A DNA stretch of 12,685 nucleotides from Oscillospiraceae bacterium (GTDB lineage: Bacteria > Bacillota > Clostridia > Oscillospirales > Oscillospiraceae): positions 1 through 12,685 of the forward strand of contig JAFSZQ010000146.1 in assembly GCA_017458885.1 (NCBI GenBank), in the 5' to 3' direction. Shown here piece after piece: positions 1 to 5,996 of this stretch (within the stretch, counting starts at the first letter, position 1; each line of letters starts with the position of its first letter). The translations under genes and the position numbers were made by a program. Below the pieces are notes generated by a model. The model saw only the letters and a list, made by a program, of their open reading frames with translations, had not been told where the DNA came from and did not search any database.

Positions 1-443
1 ACCGTCTCCTTCGTCTCGGGGACGTAGAACTCCATCTTGTCCAGCTCCCAGAGCAGGTCGTTCGGGAACTCGAGGTCCGCCTTGTCGATCTCGTCGATGA
101 GCAGCACGACCTGCTCCTCGGCGGAAAACGCCTCGCCGAGCTTGCCGAGCTTGATGTACTTCGCCACGTCGTCCACGCCCGCGCTGCCGAACTGGCTGTC
201 GTAGAGCCGCTGCACCACGTCGTAGACGTACAGCCCGTCCTGCGCCTTGGTCGTGGACTTGACGCTCCAGATGACGAGCTTTTTGCCCAGCGCCTCGGCG
301 ACCGCCTGCGCGAGCATGGTCTTGCCCGTGCCCGGCTCGCCCTTGACGAGCAGCGGCTTTTCCAGCGCCGTCGCGATGTTCACCGCGCCGAGCAACTCCG
401 GCGAGGCGACGTAGGTTTCCGTGCCCTGAAACGTGTTTCGCAT
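1..443 (-). CDS. MoxR/AAA_5-type ATPase, N-terminal part (C-terminus beyond window)
   Basis: Reading leftwards from an ATG at 443-441, 147 codons are open to the window edge. The product carries a Walker A motif, GEPGTGKT (residues 35-42), and a Walker B motif, VVLLIDEIDKAD (112-123). Between them is the stretch STTKAQDGLYVYD (63-75), typical of the MoxR-like AAA+ branch (COG0714). Members of this family usually act as chaperone-like ATPases that remodel a partner protein, often a VWA-domain protein encoded next door. Any partner here would lie left of the window. The start is supported by GGAG about nine bases upstream and by a promoter at 481-509 on the same strand. The sensor regions and C-terminal lid are not visible, so the exact subfamily and partner are unknown. 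It is divergent from pheS. Confidence 0.88.
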   Translation of the reverse strand, partial: MRNTFQGTETYVASPELLGAVNIATALEKPLLVKGEPGTGKTMLAQAVAEALGKKLVIWSVKSTTKAQDGLYVYDVVQRLYDSQFGSAGVDDVAKYIKLGKLGEAFSAEEQVVLLIDEIDKADLEFPNDLLWELDKMEFYVPETKET

Positions 444-480
444 ACCCTGTTCTCCATCCCTAGCGTTTCGCATCGGGGCG

Positions 481-509
481 ATTATACTACAGCGCGGCGG
501 AGTTTGCAA
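481..509 (-). promoter_or_regulatory. Sigma-A-type promoter of the MoxR-like ATPase gene
   Basis: On the minus strand there is a -35 TTGCAA (509-504), a 17-base spacer, and a consensus -10 TATAAT (486-481). Initiation would fall near 474, giving a leader of about 30 bases before the ATG at 443. It lies back to back with the pheST promoter, whose -35 is also TTGCAA. Confidence 0.75.
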
Positions 510-514
510 CGCCC

Positions 515-532
515 GCTTCGCGTCCGCGAAGC
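515..532. repeat. Inverted repeat between divergent promoters
   Basis: GCTTCGCG and CGCGAAGC form a perfect eight-base inverted repeat with a two-base centre (523-524). It sits just upstream of the ATPase -35 element and about 12 bases from the pheS -35. There is no T-run in either direction at the right place for an intrinsic terminator, so a protein-binding site is possible. In GC-rich DNA a chance palindrome cannot be excluded. Confidence 0.4.
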
Positions 533-539
533 AAAAATA

Positions 540-553
540 CCGCTTGCAAGCGG
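540..553. repeat. Perfect 14-base palindrome over the pheST -35 element
   Basis: CCGCTTGCAAGCGG is fully self-complementary and contains the whole pheST -35 hexamer TTGCAA (544-549). A regulator bound here would block RNA polymerase directly. No known operator is recognised, and function is inferred only from symmetry and position. Confidence 0.45.
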
Positions 554-572
554 ATTTTGAGTATGATATAAA
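544..572 (+). promoter_or_regulatory. Promoter of pheST
   Basis: There is a -35 TTGCAA (544-549), a 17-base spacer and a -10 TATAAA (567-572). A TG at 564-565, one base before the -10, gives an extended -10. Initiation is expected near 579, leaving a leader of only about 35 bases. A short inverted repeat, ATTTG-TG-CAAAT (577-588), covers the predicted start point. The leader is far too short for a T-box riboswitch. Confidence 0.75.
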
Positions 573-613
573 GATTATTTGTGCAAATCGATTTCCACAA
601 AAGGAGAGGCGAT

Positions 614-1639
614 ATGAGAGAGAAGCTGGAAGCGATCCGCGCGGCGGCGGTCGCGGCGATGGAAAACGCCGACAAGGCGGAGGAGTTGGAGGCGTTGCGC
701 GTCCAGTACCTCGGCAAGAAGGGCGAGCTGACCGCCGTTTTGAAGCAGATGGGCAAGCTCTCCGCCGAGGAGCGCCCCGTCGTCGGGCAGCTCGCCAACG
801 ACGTGCGCGCAAAATTGGAAGCCGCGATCGAGGCGCGTGCCGAGCAGCTTGCGCGGCGCGCGATGGCGGCGCGGCTGCTCGCCGAGACCGTGGACGTGAC
901 CATCCCGGGCGCGCCGCGCAAGCTCGGCAAGCGCCACCCGATGTATCAGGTGCTCGACGAGATCGAGGACATCTTCATCGGGCTGGGCTTTGAGATCATC
1001 GAGGATCGCGAGGTGGAGCTTGCCGAGTACAACTTCACCAAGCTCAACGTCGAGGAGGGGCACCCCGCCCGCGAGTGGACGGACACGTTCTACTTCACCG
1101 ACGACAGCTCGATCCTGCTGCGCACGCAGACCAGCCCCATGCAGATACACGCCATGGAGACCCGCCCGCTGCCGATCCGCATGATCGCGCCCGGGCGCGT
1201 CTACCGCAAGGACGAGGTGGACGCGACGCACTCGCCGATGTTCCACCAGATCGAGGGCATGGCGATCGACAAGGGCATCACGATGGCAGACCTCAAGGGC
1301 ACGCTCAACACCGTCGTCCGCTCGCTTTACGGCGCGGACACCGTGACGCGCTTCCGCCCGCACCACTTCCCGTTCACCGAGCCGAGCTGTGAAATGGACA
1401 TCCAGTGCTACAAGTGTCACGGCGCGGGCTGCCCGACCTGCAAGGGCGAGGGCTGGATCGAGGTGCTGGGCGCGGGCATGATCCACCCGAAGGTGCTCGA
1501 GGGCTGCGGCATCGACTCCAAGGTCTACTCCGGCTGGGCGTTCGGCTTCGGGCTGGAGCGCCTCGCGCTGGGACAGTACAAGATCAGCGACCTGCGTCTC
1601 ATCTTCGAGAACGACGTGCGGTTTCTGGAGCAGTTTTGA
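614..1639 (+). CDS. pheS: Phenylalanyl-tRNA synthetase alpha subunit
   Basis: This is the catalytic subunit of the cytoplasmic alpha2-beta2 synthetase that charges tRNA-Phe with phenylalanine using ATP. The 341-residue product has normal length for a bacterial PheS. Residues 1-90 form the charged helical coiled-coil arm that contacts tRNA. The class II core follows: motif 1 region from HPMYQVLDEIEDIF (108-121), motif 2 from GRVYRKDEVDATHSPMFHQIEG (in two parts, 194-205 and 206-215), and motif 3 GFGLERLAL (311-319). Cysteines 265, 268, 273 and 276 form a CX2C-X4-CX2C knuckle, a feature I recall in many bacterial PheS proteins. The ATG at 614 is preferred because AAAGGAGAGG ends about five bases upstream. 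The in-frame GTG at 581 lies almost at the predicted transcription start. pheT follows after 18 bases. Confidence 0.97.
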   Translation: MREKLEAIRAAAVAAMENADKAEELEALRVQYLGKKGELTAVLKQMGKLSAEERPVVGQLANDVRAKLEAAIEARAEQLARRAMAARLLAETVDVTIPGAPRKLGKRHPMYQVLDEIEDIFIGLGFEIIEDREVELAEYNFTKLNVEEGHPAREWTDTFYFTDDSSILLRTQTSPMQIHAMETRPLPIRMIAPGRVYRKDEVDATHSPMFHQIEGMAIDKGITMADLKGTLNTVVRSLYGADTVTRFRPHHFPFTEPSCEMDIQCYKCHGAGCPTCKGEGWIEVLGAGMIHPKVLEGCGIDSKVYSGWAFGFGLERLALGQYKISDLRLIFENDVRFLEQF

Positions 1640-1657
1640 GGAAGGAGGGCGTTTACC

Positions 1658-4078
1658 ATGGACTTGAGCAGAAACTGGCTGCATGAGTTCGTCGATCTGA
1701 CGGACGTGAGCGACAAGGCGTTCAACGACGAGATGACGCTCTCCGGCTCCAAGGTCGAGACCGTCCGCCGCGAGGGCGCGGAGATCCAAAACGTCGTCGT
1801 CGGCAAGATTTTGGAGATGACCCGCCACGAAAACAGCGACCATATGTGGGTCTGCCAGATCGACGTCGGTCAGGATAAGCCCATTCAGGTCGTCACCGGC
1901 GCGCAGAACCAGCGCGTCGGCGACCTCGTCCCCGTCGCGCTCGACGGCGCGGCGCTGCCGGACGGCAAGACCATCGCCGCGGGCGCGCTGCGCGGCGTGG
2001 CGTCGAACGGTATGTGCTGCTCGTATCAGGAGCTGGGGCTGACCGACCACGACTTCCCGCACAATACGGAAAACGGGCTCTTTCTCCTCAACCGCGACCC
2101 CGACCTCGCGGCGAAGCGGCTGAAGGCCGGCGAGGACATTACCAAGGCGATCGGTTATAACGATACCGTGGTCGAGTTCGAGATCACGCCGAACCGCCCC
2201 GACTGCCTCTCCGTCATCGGGCTTGCCCGCGAGGCGAGCGCGACGTTCGAGCGCCCGCTCAAGCTGCATACGCCGAGCGTCAAGGCCGCCGCCGGCGGCA
2301 ATATCCGCGACCATGCGCGGATCGACGTCGCCGACAGCGCGCTCTGTCCGCGCTACACGGCGCGGCTCGTGAAGAACGTGAAGATCGCGCCCTCGCCGCT
2401 GTGGATGCGCGAGCGCATCCGCGCCGCGGGGATGCGCCCCATCAACAATATCGTTGACATCACGAACTACGTCATGCTCGAATACGGGCAGCCGATGCAC
2501 GCGTTCGACTTCTCCTGCGTGGACGGCGGGCACGTCGTCGTCCGCACCGCGAAGGACGGCGAGAGCATCCAAACGCTCGACGGCAGGGATCACGCGCTGA
2601 ACCCGAATATGCTCTGCATCTGCGACGAGCACAAGCCCGTGTGCGTCGCGGGCGTGATGGGCGGCGCGAACAGCGAGATCGTCGGCGACACGGCGATGGT
2701 GCTCTTCGAGAGCGCGAACTTCGACGGCGTCAGCGTCCGCCGCACCGCGACGGCGCTGGGGATGCGCACCGACGCCTCGAGCCGCTACGAGAAGGGGCTG
2801 GACGTGCAAAACACGCTGCCCGCCGTCGAGCGCGCCTGCGAGCTGGTGGAGCTGCTCGGCGCGGGCGAGGTCGTGGACGGCGTCATCGACGTGTTCCCGA
2901 ACCCGCCGGAGCCGACGGTTATCCGCATGGAGCCGGACAAGGTCAACGCCTTCCTCGGCACGGACATCCCCGCCGCGGAGCAGTATCGCTACCTCGCGCG
3001 GGTGGGCATCCGCGCCGCCGCCGGCGATGCCCCCGACGGCGCCGCCGACGTGCTCGTGCCCTCGTGGCGCGGCGACGTGCGGGCGCTGTGCGATCTCGCG
3101 GAGGAGGTCGCGCGCTTTTACGGCTACAACAACATCCCGAACACGCTCACGCGCGGCGAGACGACGCGCGGCGGCTTCACCGAGACGCAGCGGTTTGAGC
3201 GCGCCCTCGGCGCGTCCTGCCGCGCGCTGGGCTATGACGAGATCATCACCTACTCGTTCGTCAGCCCCTCGTATTACGACAAGATCCGCCTTCCCGACGA
3301 CAGCCCGCTGCGCGCGAGCCTGAAGATCCGCAACCCGCTGGGCGAGGACACGTCCATCCTGCGCACGACGATCCTGCCGAGTATGCTCGAGATCGTCTCG
3401 CGCAACTACAACTACCGCAACAAGTCCGCGCGGCTCTACGAGCTGGGCAAGGTCTATCTGCCGCGCGCGGACGGGCTCGCGGACGAGCCGAAGGTGCTCG
3501 CGCTGGGCGCGTACGGCGACGTGGAGTTCTTCGCGTTCAAGGGCGCGGTCGAGGCGATCCTGCGCGCGGCGCGCATTTCCAATGTGCGCTTTGAAGCCTG
3601 CGCCGACAACACCGCCTATCACCCCGGGCGCTGCGCCGAGGTCTACGCGGGCGAGACGCGGCTCGGCGTGTTCGGGCAGGTGCATCCGCTGGTGTGCGCG
3701 AACTACGGCGTCGAGACCGAGGTCTACGCGGCGGAGCTCAAGTTCGACGCGCTGTACGAAACGCGCGGCGGCAAGCCGGAGTACCGCCCGCTGCCGAAAT
3801 TCCCCGCCGCGACGCGCGACGTCGCCGTCGTCTGCGCCGAGAGCGTGACGGTCGGCGCGCTGGAGTCGTGCATCCGCGCCGCCGCGGGCGAGATCCTGCG
3901 CGAGGCGGCGCTGTTCGACGTCTACCGCGGCGCGGGCATCCCCGCGGGCAGCAAGAGCGTGGCGTTTTCGCTCGTGCTCCGCGCGGACGACCGCAGCCTC
4001 ACGAGCGAGGAGGCGGACGCGGCGATGCAGCGCATCGTCGCCGCGCTTTCGGAGCAGTTCGGCGCGAGATTGCGCTGA
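1658..4078 (+). CDS. pheT: Phenylalanyl-tRNA synthetase beta subunit
   Basis: This is the partner of PheS; it binds tRNA-Phe and edits mischarged Tyr-tRNA-Phe. The 806-residue product has the full bacterial architecture. It has an EMAP-like tRNA-binding domain (about 40-150, with VVVGKILEM and VTGAQN), then the B3/B4 editing domain (about 210-385). The B5 domain (about 415-490) ends in [16 protein letters not shown], and the catalytic-like B6/B7 domain follows (about 505-695). The C-terminal FDX-ACB anticodon-binding domain (711-804) begins [25 protein letters not shown], about seven bases before the ATG, is a strong ribosome binding site. The 18-base gap after pheS indicates one transcript. 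No truncation or frameshift is seen. No clear intrinsic terminator follows, so some read-through into ireB is plausible. Confidence 0.97.
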   Translation: MDLSRNWLHEFVDLTDVSDKAFNDEMTLSGSKVETVRREGAEIQNVVVGKILEMTRHENSDHMWVCQIDVGQDKPIQVVTGAQNQRVGDLVPVALDGAALPDGKTIAAGALRGVASNGMCCSYQELGLTDHDFPHNTENGLFLLNRDPDLAAKRLKAGEDITKAIGYNDTVVEFEITPNRPDCLSVIGLAREASATFERPLKLHTPSVKAAAGGNIRDHARIDVADSALCPRYTARLVKNVKIAPSPLWMRERIRAAGMRPINNIVDITNYVMLEYGQPMHAFDFSCVDGGHVVVRTAKDGESIQTLDGRDHALNPNMLCICDEHKPVCVAGVMGGANSEIVGDTAMVLFESANFDGVSVRRTATALGMRTDASSRYEKGLDVQNTLPAVERACELVELLGAGEVVDGVIDVFPNPPEPTVIRMEPDKVNAFLGTDIPAAEQYRYLARVGIRAAAGDAPDGAADVLVPSWRGDVRALCDLAEEVARFYGYNNIPNTLTRGETTRGGFTETQRFERALGASCRALGYDEIITYSFVSPSYYDKIRLPDDSPLRASLKIRNPLGEDTSILRTTILPSMLEIVSRNYNYRNKSARLYELGKVYLPRADGLADEPKVLALGAYGDVEFFAFKGAVEAILRAARISNVRFEACADNTAYHPGRCAEVYAGETRLGVFGQVHPLVCANYGVETEVYAAELKFDALYETRGGKPEYRPLPKFPAATRDVAVVCAESVTVGALESCIRAAAGEILREAALFDVYRGAGIPAGSKSVAFSLVLRADDRSLTSEEADAAMQRIVAALSEQFGARLR

Positions 4079-4110
4079 CGCGGAACATATATTACGGTTT
4101 TGTAACAGAT

Positions 4111-4137
4111 GCGGCAAAGGGCTTTACTTTTTGCCGC
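4111..4137. repeat. Inverted repeat spanning the ireB -35 element
   Basis: GCGGCAAA (4111-4118) and TTTGCCGC (4130-4137) are exact reverse complements separated by 11 bases. The -35 element of the ireB promoter lies between and partly within the right arm. As RNA this would be a hairpin after pheT, but it lacks the following U-run of an intrinsic terminator, so an operator or a weak terminator are both possible. Confidence 0.45.
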
Positions 4138-4151
4138 GGATACGGTATACT
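4123..4151 (+). promoter_or_regulatory. Promoter of ireB
   Basis: There is a -35 TTTACT (4123-4128), a 17-base spacer and a -10 TATACT (4146-4151). Initiation near 4158 would leave a leader of under 20 bases with the ribosome binding site AAAAGGAGGGG directly inside it. Confidence 0.65.
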
Positions 4152-4175
4152 ATCCACAAAAGGAGGGGTTTCGAC

Positions 4176-4421
4176 ATGGACGAGTTCACCCGCAAATTCG
4201 ACGCCGTACTGGAGAAGGACGCCGAGATACACCACATCCTCACGACGGTCTACGCCGCGCTGGAGGAGAAGGGCTACAATCCGGTCAATCAGCTCGTGGG
4301 CTATATCCTGTCCGAAGACCCGACCTACATCACGAGCCACCGCGAGGCGCGCACGCTGATCCGCAAGCTGGATCGCGACGAGTTGCTGCAGGTGCTGGTG
4401 CGGAATTATCTGGGAAAATAA
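4176..4421 (+). CDS. ireB: IreB family regulatory phosphoprotein (YrzL/UPF0297)
   Basis: The 81-residue product matches the small Firmicute family UPF0297 in length and sequence. Diagnostic segments are [20 protein letters not shown] (22-41), [11 protein letters not shown], and [16 protein letters not shown] near the C-terminus. In Enterococcus faecalis IreB is a substrate of the PASTA Ser/Thr kinase IreK, phosphorylated on N-terminal threonines, and it influences cephalosporin resistance. Here Thr5 in MDEFTRKFD is the candidate site. The ATG at 4176 is chosen because AAAAGGAGGGG ends about eight bases upstream; an upstream in-frame ATG at 4131 overlaps the promoter. In many Firmicutes the gene precedes ruvX and a DUF1292 gene, but here it stands alone between its own promoter and a strong terminator. 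Confidence 0.9.
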   Translation: MDEFTRKFDAVLEKDAEIHHILTTVYAALEEKGYNPVNQLVGYILSEDPTYITSHREARTLIRKLDRDELLQVLVRNYLGK

Positions 4422-4428
4422 AAAAGCA

Positions 4429-4465
4429 AAACCGCCGCTCCGCGTGGGAGCGGCGGTTTATTTTT
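4429..4465 (+). terminator. Rho-independent terminator after ireB
   Basis: AAACCGCCGCTCC (4429-4441) and GGAGCGGCGGTTT (4447-4459) form a perfect 13-base stem with a five-base loop, followed by A and five T. It begins eight bases after the ireB stop. The A-rich sequence on its left would give a U-rich tail on the minus strand, so it may work in both directions. Confidence 0.93.
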
Positions 4466-4467
4466 GG

Positions 4468-4496
4468 TTGACACGGCTGCCAAGATGTGCTAAACA
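4468..4496 (+). promoter_or_regulatory. Promoter of the small-protein/NlpC-P60 operon
   Basis: There is a perfect -35 TTGACA (4468-4473), a 17-base spacer and a weak -10 TAAACA (4491-4496). A TGC (4488-4490) immediately before the -10 makes it an extended -10. Initiation is expected near 4503, inside the palindrome 4497-4513. The -35 begins three bases after the T-run of the ireB terminator. Confidence 0.68.
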
Positions 4497-4513
4497 GGTT
4501 ACAAATTGTAACC
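4497..4513. promoter_or_regulatory. Perfect 17-base palindrome at the start site; putative operator
   Basis: GGTTACAA-A-TTGTAACC is an eight-base perfect inverted repeat around one central base. It abuts the -10 element and covers the predicted transcription start, a classic repressor position. The core TACA-N3-TGTA resembles BlaI/MecI/CopY operators, which have N2 rather than N3, so no regulator is assigned. A leader hairpin is less likely because transcription should begin inside the repeat. Confidence 0.6.
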
Positions 4514-4528
4514 GAGGAGTGTACCCCA

Positions 4529-4825
4529 ATGGCAGAGAAGAAACAGGAAGGGCTGATGTACAACGGGCATCCGCTGCGCCGCGCGGAGAACCTTATATAT
4601 TACGGTTCGATGGCGGATAAGTATATCGTGATGATGCAGGTGCTCGACACCGAGCCGCTGCAGGACATCACGCTTGCCAAGCGCGTGTCCATCCAGCTCC
4701 AGCTCACCAGCCCCAACCTCAAGTCCCGCGACCGCGTGGTGCGCAGCACCGAAAAGGGCAGCATGGCGGAGGCGATGGAGTTCGCCACGATCTGGCTGGA
4801 TCGTGCCCTCTCCGGCAAAATGTAA
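4529..4825 (+). CDS. Small conserved-type hypothetical protein
   Basis: The 98-residue product has no signal peptide, membrane segment or cysteine and is probably cytoplasmic. The start at 4529 is supported by GAGGAG nine bases upstream; an in-frame ATG at 4487 lies upstream of the predicted transcription start. The N-terminal half looks like beta-strands (GLMYNGHPLRR, LIYYGSMADKYIVMMQV). The C-terminal end is a helix (SMAEAMEFATIWLDRALSG). I recall similar unnamed proteins of about this size in Clostridia but cannot name a domain family or function. The stop is six bases before the NlpC/P60 start, so the two are probably co-transcribed from the palindrome-controlled promoter. Codon use matches the neighbours and gives no sign of transfer. 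Confidence 0.85.
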   Translation: MAEKKQEGLMYNGHPLRRAENLIYYGSMADKYIVMMQVLDTEPLQDITLAKRVSIQLQLTSPNLKSRDRVVRSTEKGSMAEAMEFATIWLDRALSGKM

Positions 4826-4831
4826 GCGGCC

Positions 4832-5953
4832 ATGCTGATACGAAAGATACGCAATATCGCGCTCGGCGCGCTCGCCGTCTGCGCGCTGACGCTCGGCGCG
4901 CTCGCCGCGGAGAGCGGCGTCGTCACCGGCGACGTGGTCAACGTGCGCTCCGGCCCGGGCACGGGCTACGACAGGGTCGAGCAGCTCGCCAAGGGCAAGA
5001 CCGTCTCGATCCTCGGCGAGGAGAACGGCTGGTATCGGGTCTCGTGGGGCGATTCCACGGGCTATATCCTCAAGGACTACGTCGCGGCGGACAGCCCCGC
5101 GCCCAACGGCACCGTCACCGGCGGCGGCAACGTCAACGTGCGCTCCGGCCCCGGCACGGACTACAGCCGCGTCGCGCAGGTCGGCACGGGCAAGCGCGTC
5201 GCGCTGCTCGCGGAGGAGGGCGGCTGGTTCCGCGTCGCGTTCGACGGCAAGACCGGCTACATCCTCGGCGATTACGTCGCGCCGGACGCGGGCGCGCTGG
5301 ACGCGCTCCTCGCCGCCGAAGCGGCGGAGGGCAGCTCCGCGGCGGAGGCCGCCGCGACGGAGAGCTCCACAGCGGCGGAGAGCGGCGTCATCACCGGCGG
5401 CACGGTCAACGTCCGCGCGGGCGCGGGCACCGATTTCGCGCGCGTCGCGCAGGTCTCCGCGGGCAAGACCGTCGCGATCCTCGGCGAGGAGAACGGCTGG
5501 TATCTCGTGAGCTTCGACGGCAAGACCGGCTACGTCCGCGGAGACTATGTCTTTGTGGGCGGCAGCGTGCCGGACTCCGCCGTCGGCGCGCAGGTCGTCG
5601 CGCTGGCGTGGCAGTACCTCGGCACGCGCTACGTCTACGGCGGCTCGTCCCCGAGCGGCTTCGACTGCTCCGGCTTCACGAGCTATCTCTATCGGCAGTT
5701 CGGCTACTCGCTCCCGCACACGGCGGCGGGGCAGTACGCCGGCGGCGTCAAGGTCGCGCGCAGCGACCTCCAGCCAGGCGATCTGGTGTTCTTCACCAGT
5801 TCCGGCGCGGGCGGGCGCATCAACCACGCCGCGCTCTACATCGGCAACGGACAGATCATCCACGCGCGCTACAGCGTCGGGCAGGTGCGCACGAACAGCC
5901 TGTCCGAGAGCTATTACGACCGCAATTACGTCGGCGCGGTGCGCATCGCGTGA
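4832..5953 (+). CDS. Secreted NlpC/P60 peptidoglycan hydrolase with three SH3b domains
   Basis: The 373-residue product starts with a signal peptide: basic MLIRKIR, a hydrophobic stretch, and a probable cut after ALA at residue 25. Three bacterial SH3 domains follow at about 27-86, 93-152 and 184-243, each with NVR(S/A)GxGT and a terminal TGYxxxDYV-type strand. An Ala/Glu/Ser-rich linker (153-183) separates the second and third. The NlpC/P60 domain (about 250-373) has the triad Cys279 (FDCSGF), His332 (NHAALYIGNG) and His344 (IIHAR). Such enzymes cleave D-Glu-gamma-DAP-type bonds in wall peptides, and SH3b domains bind the wall. It probably acts outside the membrane in wall turnover or division. 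There is no good Shine-Dalgarno before the ATG, which is six bases after the previous stop, suggesting translational coupling. Confidence 0.93.
   Translation: MLIRKIRNIALGALAVCALTLGALAAESGVVTGDVVNVRSGPGTGYDRVEQLAKGKTVSILGEENGWYRVSWGDSTGYILKDYVAADSPAPNGTVTGGGNVNVRSGPGTDYSRVAQVGTGKRVALLAEEGGWFRVAFDGKTGYILGDYVAPDAGALDALLAAEAAEGSSAAEAAATESSTAAESGVITGGTVNVRAGAGTDFARVAQVSAGKTVAILGEENGWYLVSFDGKTGYVRGDYVFVGGSVPDSAVGAQVVALAWQYLGTRYVYGGSSPSGFDCSGFTSYLYRQFGYSLPHTAAGQYAGGVKVARSDLQPGDLVFFTSSGAGGRINHAALYIGNGQIIHARYSVGQVRTNSLSESYYDRNYVGAVRIA
4993..5503 (+). repeat. Near-identical DNA repeats encoding SH3b modules
   Basis: Bases 4993-5035 and 5461-5503 (43 bases, exactly 468 apart) differ at one position. 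They encode the GKTV-ILGEENGWY segment of SH3b domains 1 and 3. Separately, the 19 bases at 4937-4955 recur exactly at 5132-5150 and encode VNVRSG in domains 1 and 2. Identity at the base level, including third codon positions, suggests recent internal duplication or gene conversion between modules. Confidence 0.85.
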
Positions 5954-5956
5954 CAT

Positions 5957-5989
5957 AAAAAACGGACGGCGAAAGCCGTCCGTTTTTTT
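5957..5989. terminator. Bidirectional terminator between convergent NlpC/P60 and pyrophosphatase genes
   Basis: AAAAAACGGACGGC (5957-5970) and GCCGTCCGTTTTTT (5975-5988) form a 14-base stem closed by a GAAA loop. A seven-T run ends at 5989 on the plus strand, and the A-run gives the mirror-image U-tract on the minus strand. It lies three bases after the NlpC/P60 stop and seven bases beyond the pyrophosphatase stop. Confidence 0.94.
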
Positions 5990-5996
5990 ATGCGTT

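Noticed and set aside
581..613. An alternative GTG start for pheS at 581
   Set aside because: It lies at the predicted transcription start with no ribosome binding site, whereas the ATG at 614 has a strong one.
444..613. A T-box or other riboswitch before pheST
   Set aside because: The predicted leader is about 35 bases and no specifier loop or T-box sequence is seen.
575..4117. A very long open frame (about 1180 codons) antisense to pheS-pheT
   Set aside because: It lies opposite two clearly real genes. GC-rich codon use removes stops from the complementary frame. The translation is a low-complexity Arg/Ala/His/Val-rich sequence with no recognisable domain.
4111..4137. An intrinsic terminator after pheT
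   Set aside because: The hairpin is present but is followed by a GC-containing sequence, not a U-run, so it is listed only as an inverted repeat.
4131..4175. An upstream in-frame ATG for ireB at 4131
   Set aside because: It lies within the promoter, and the family's usual length and a strong ribosome binding site fit the ATG at 4176.
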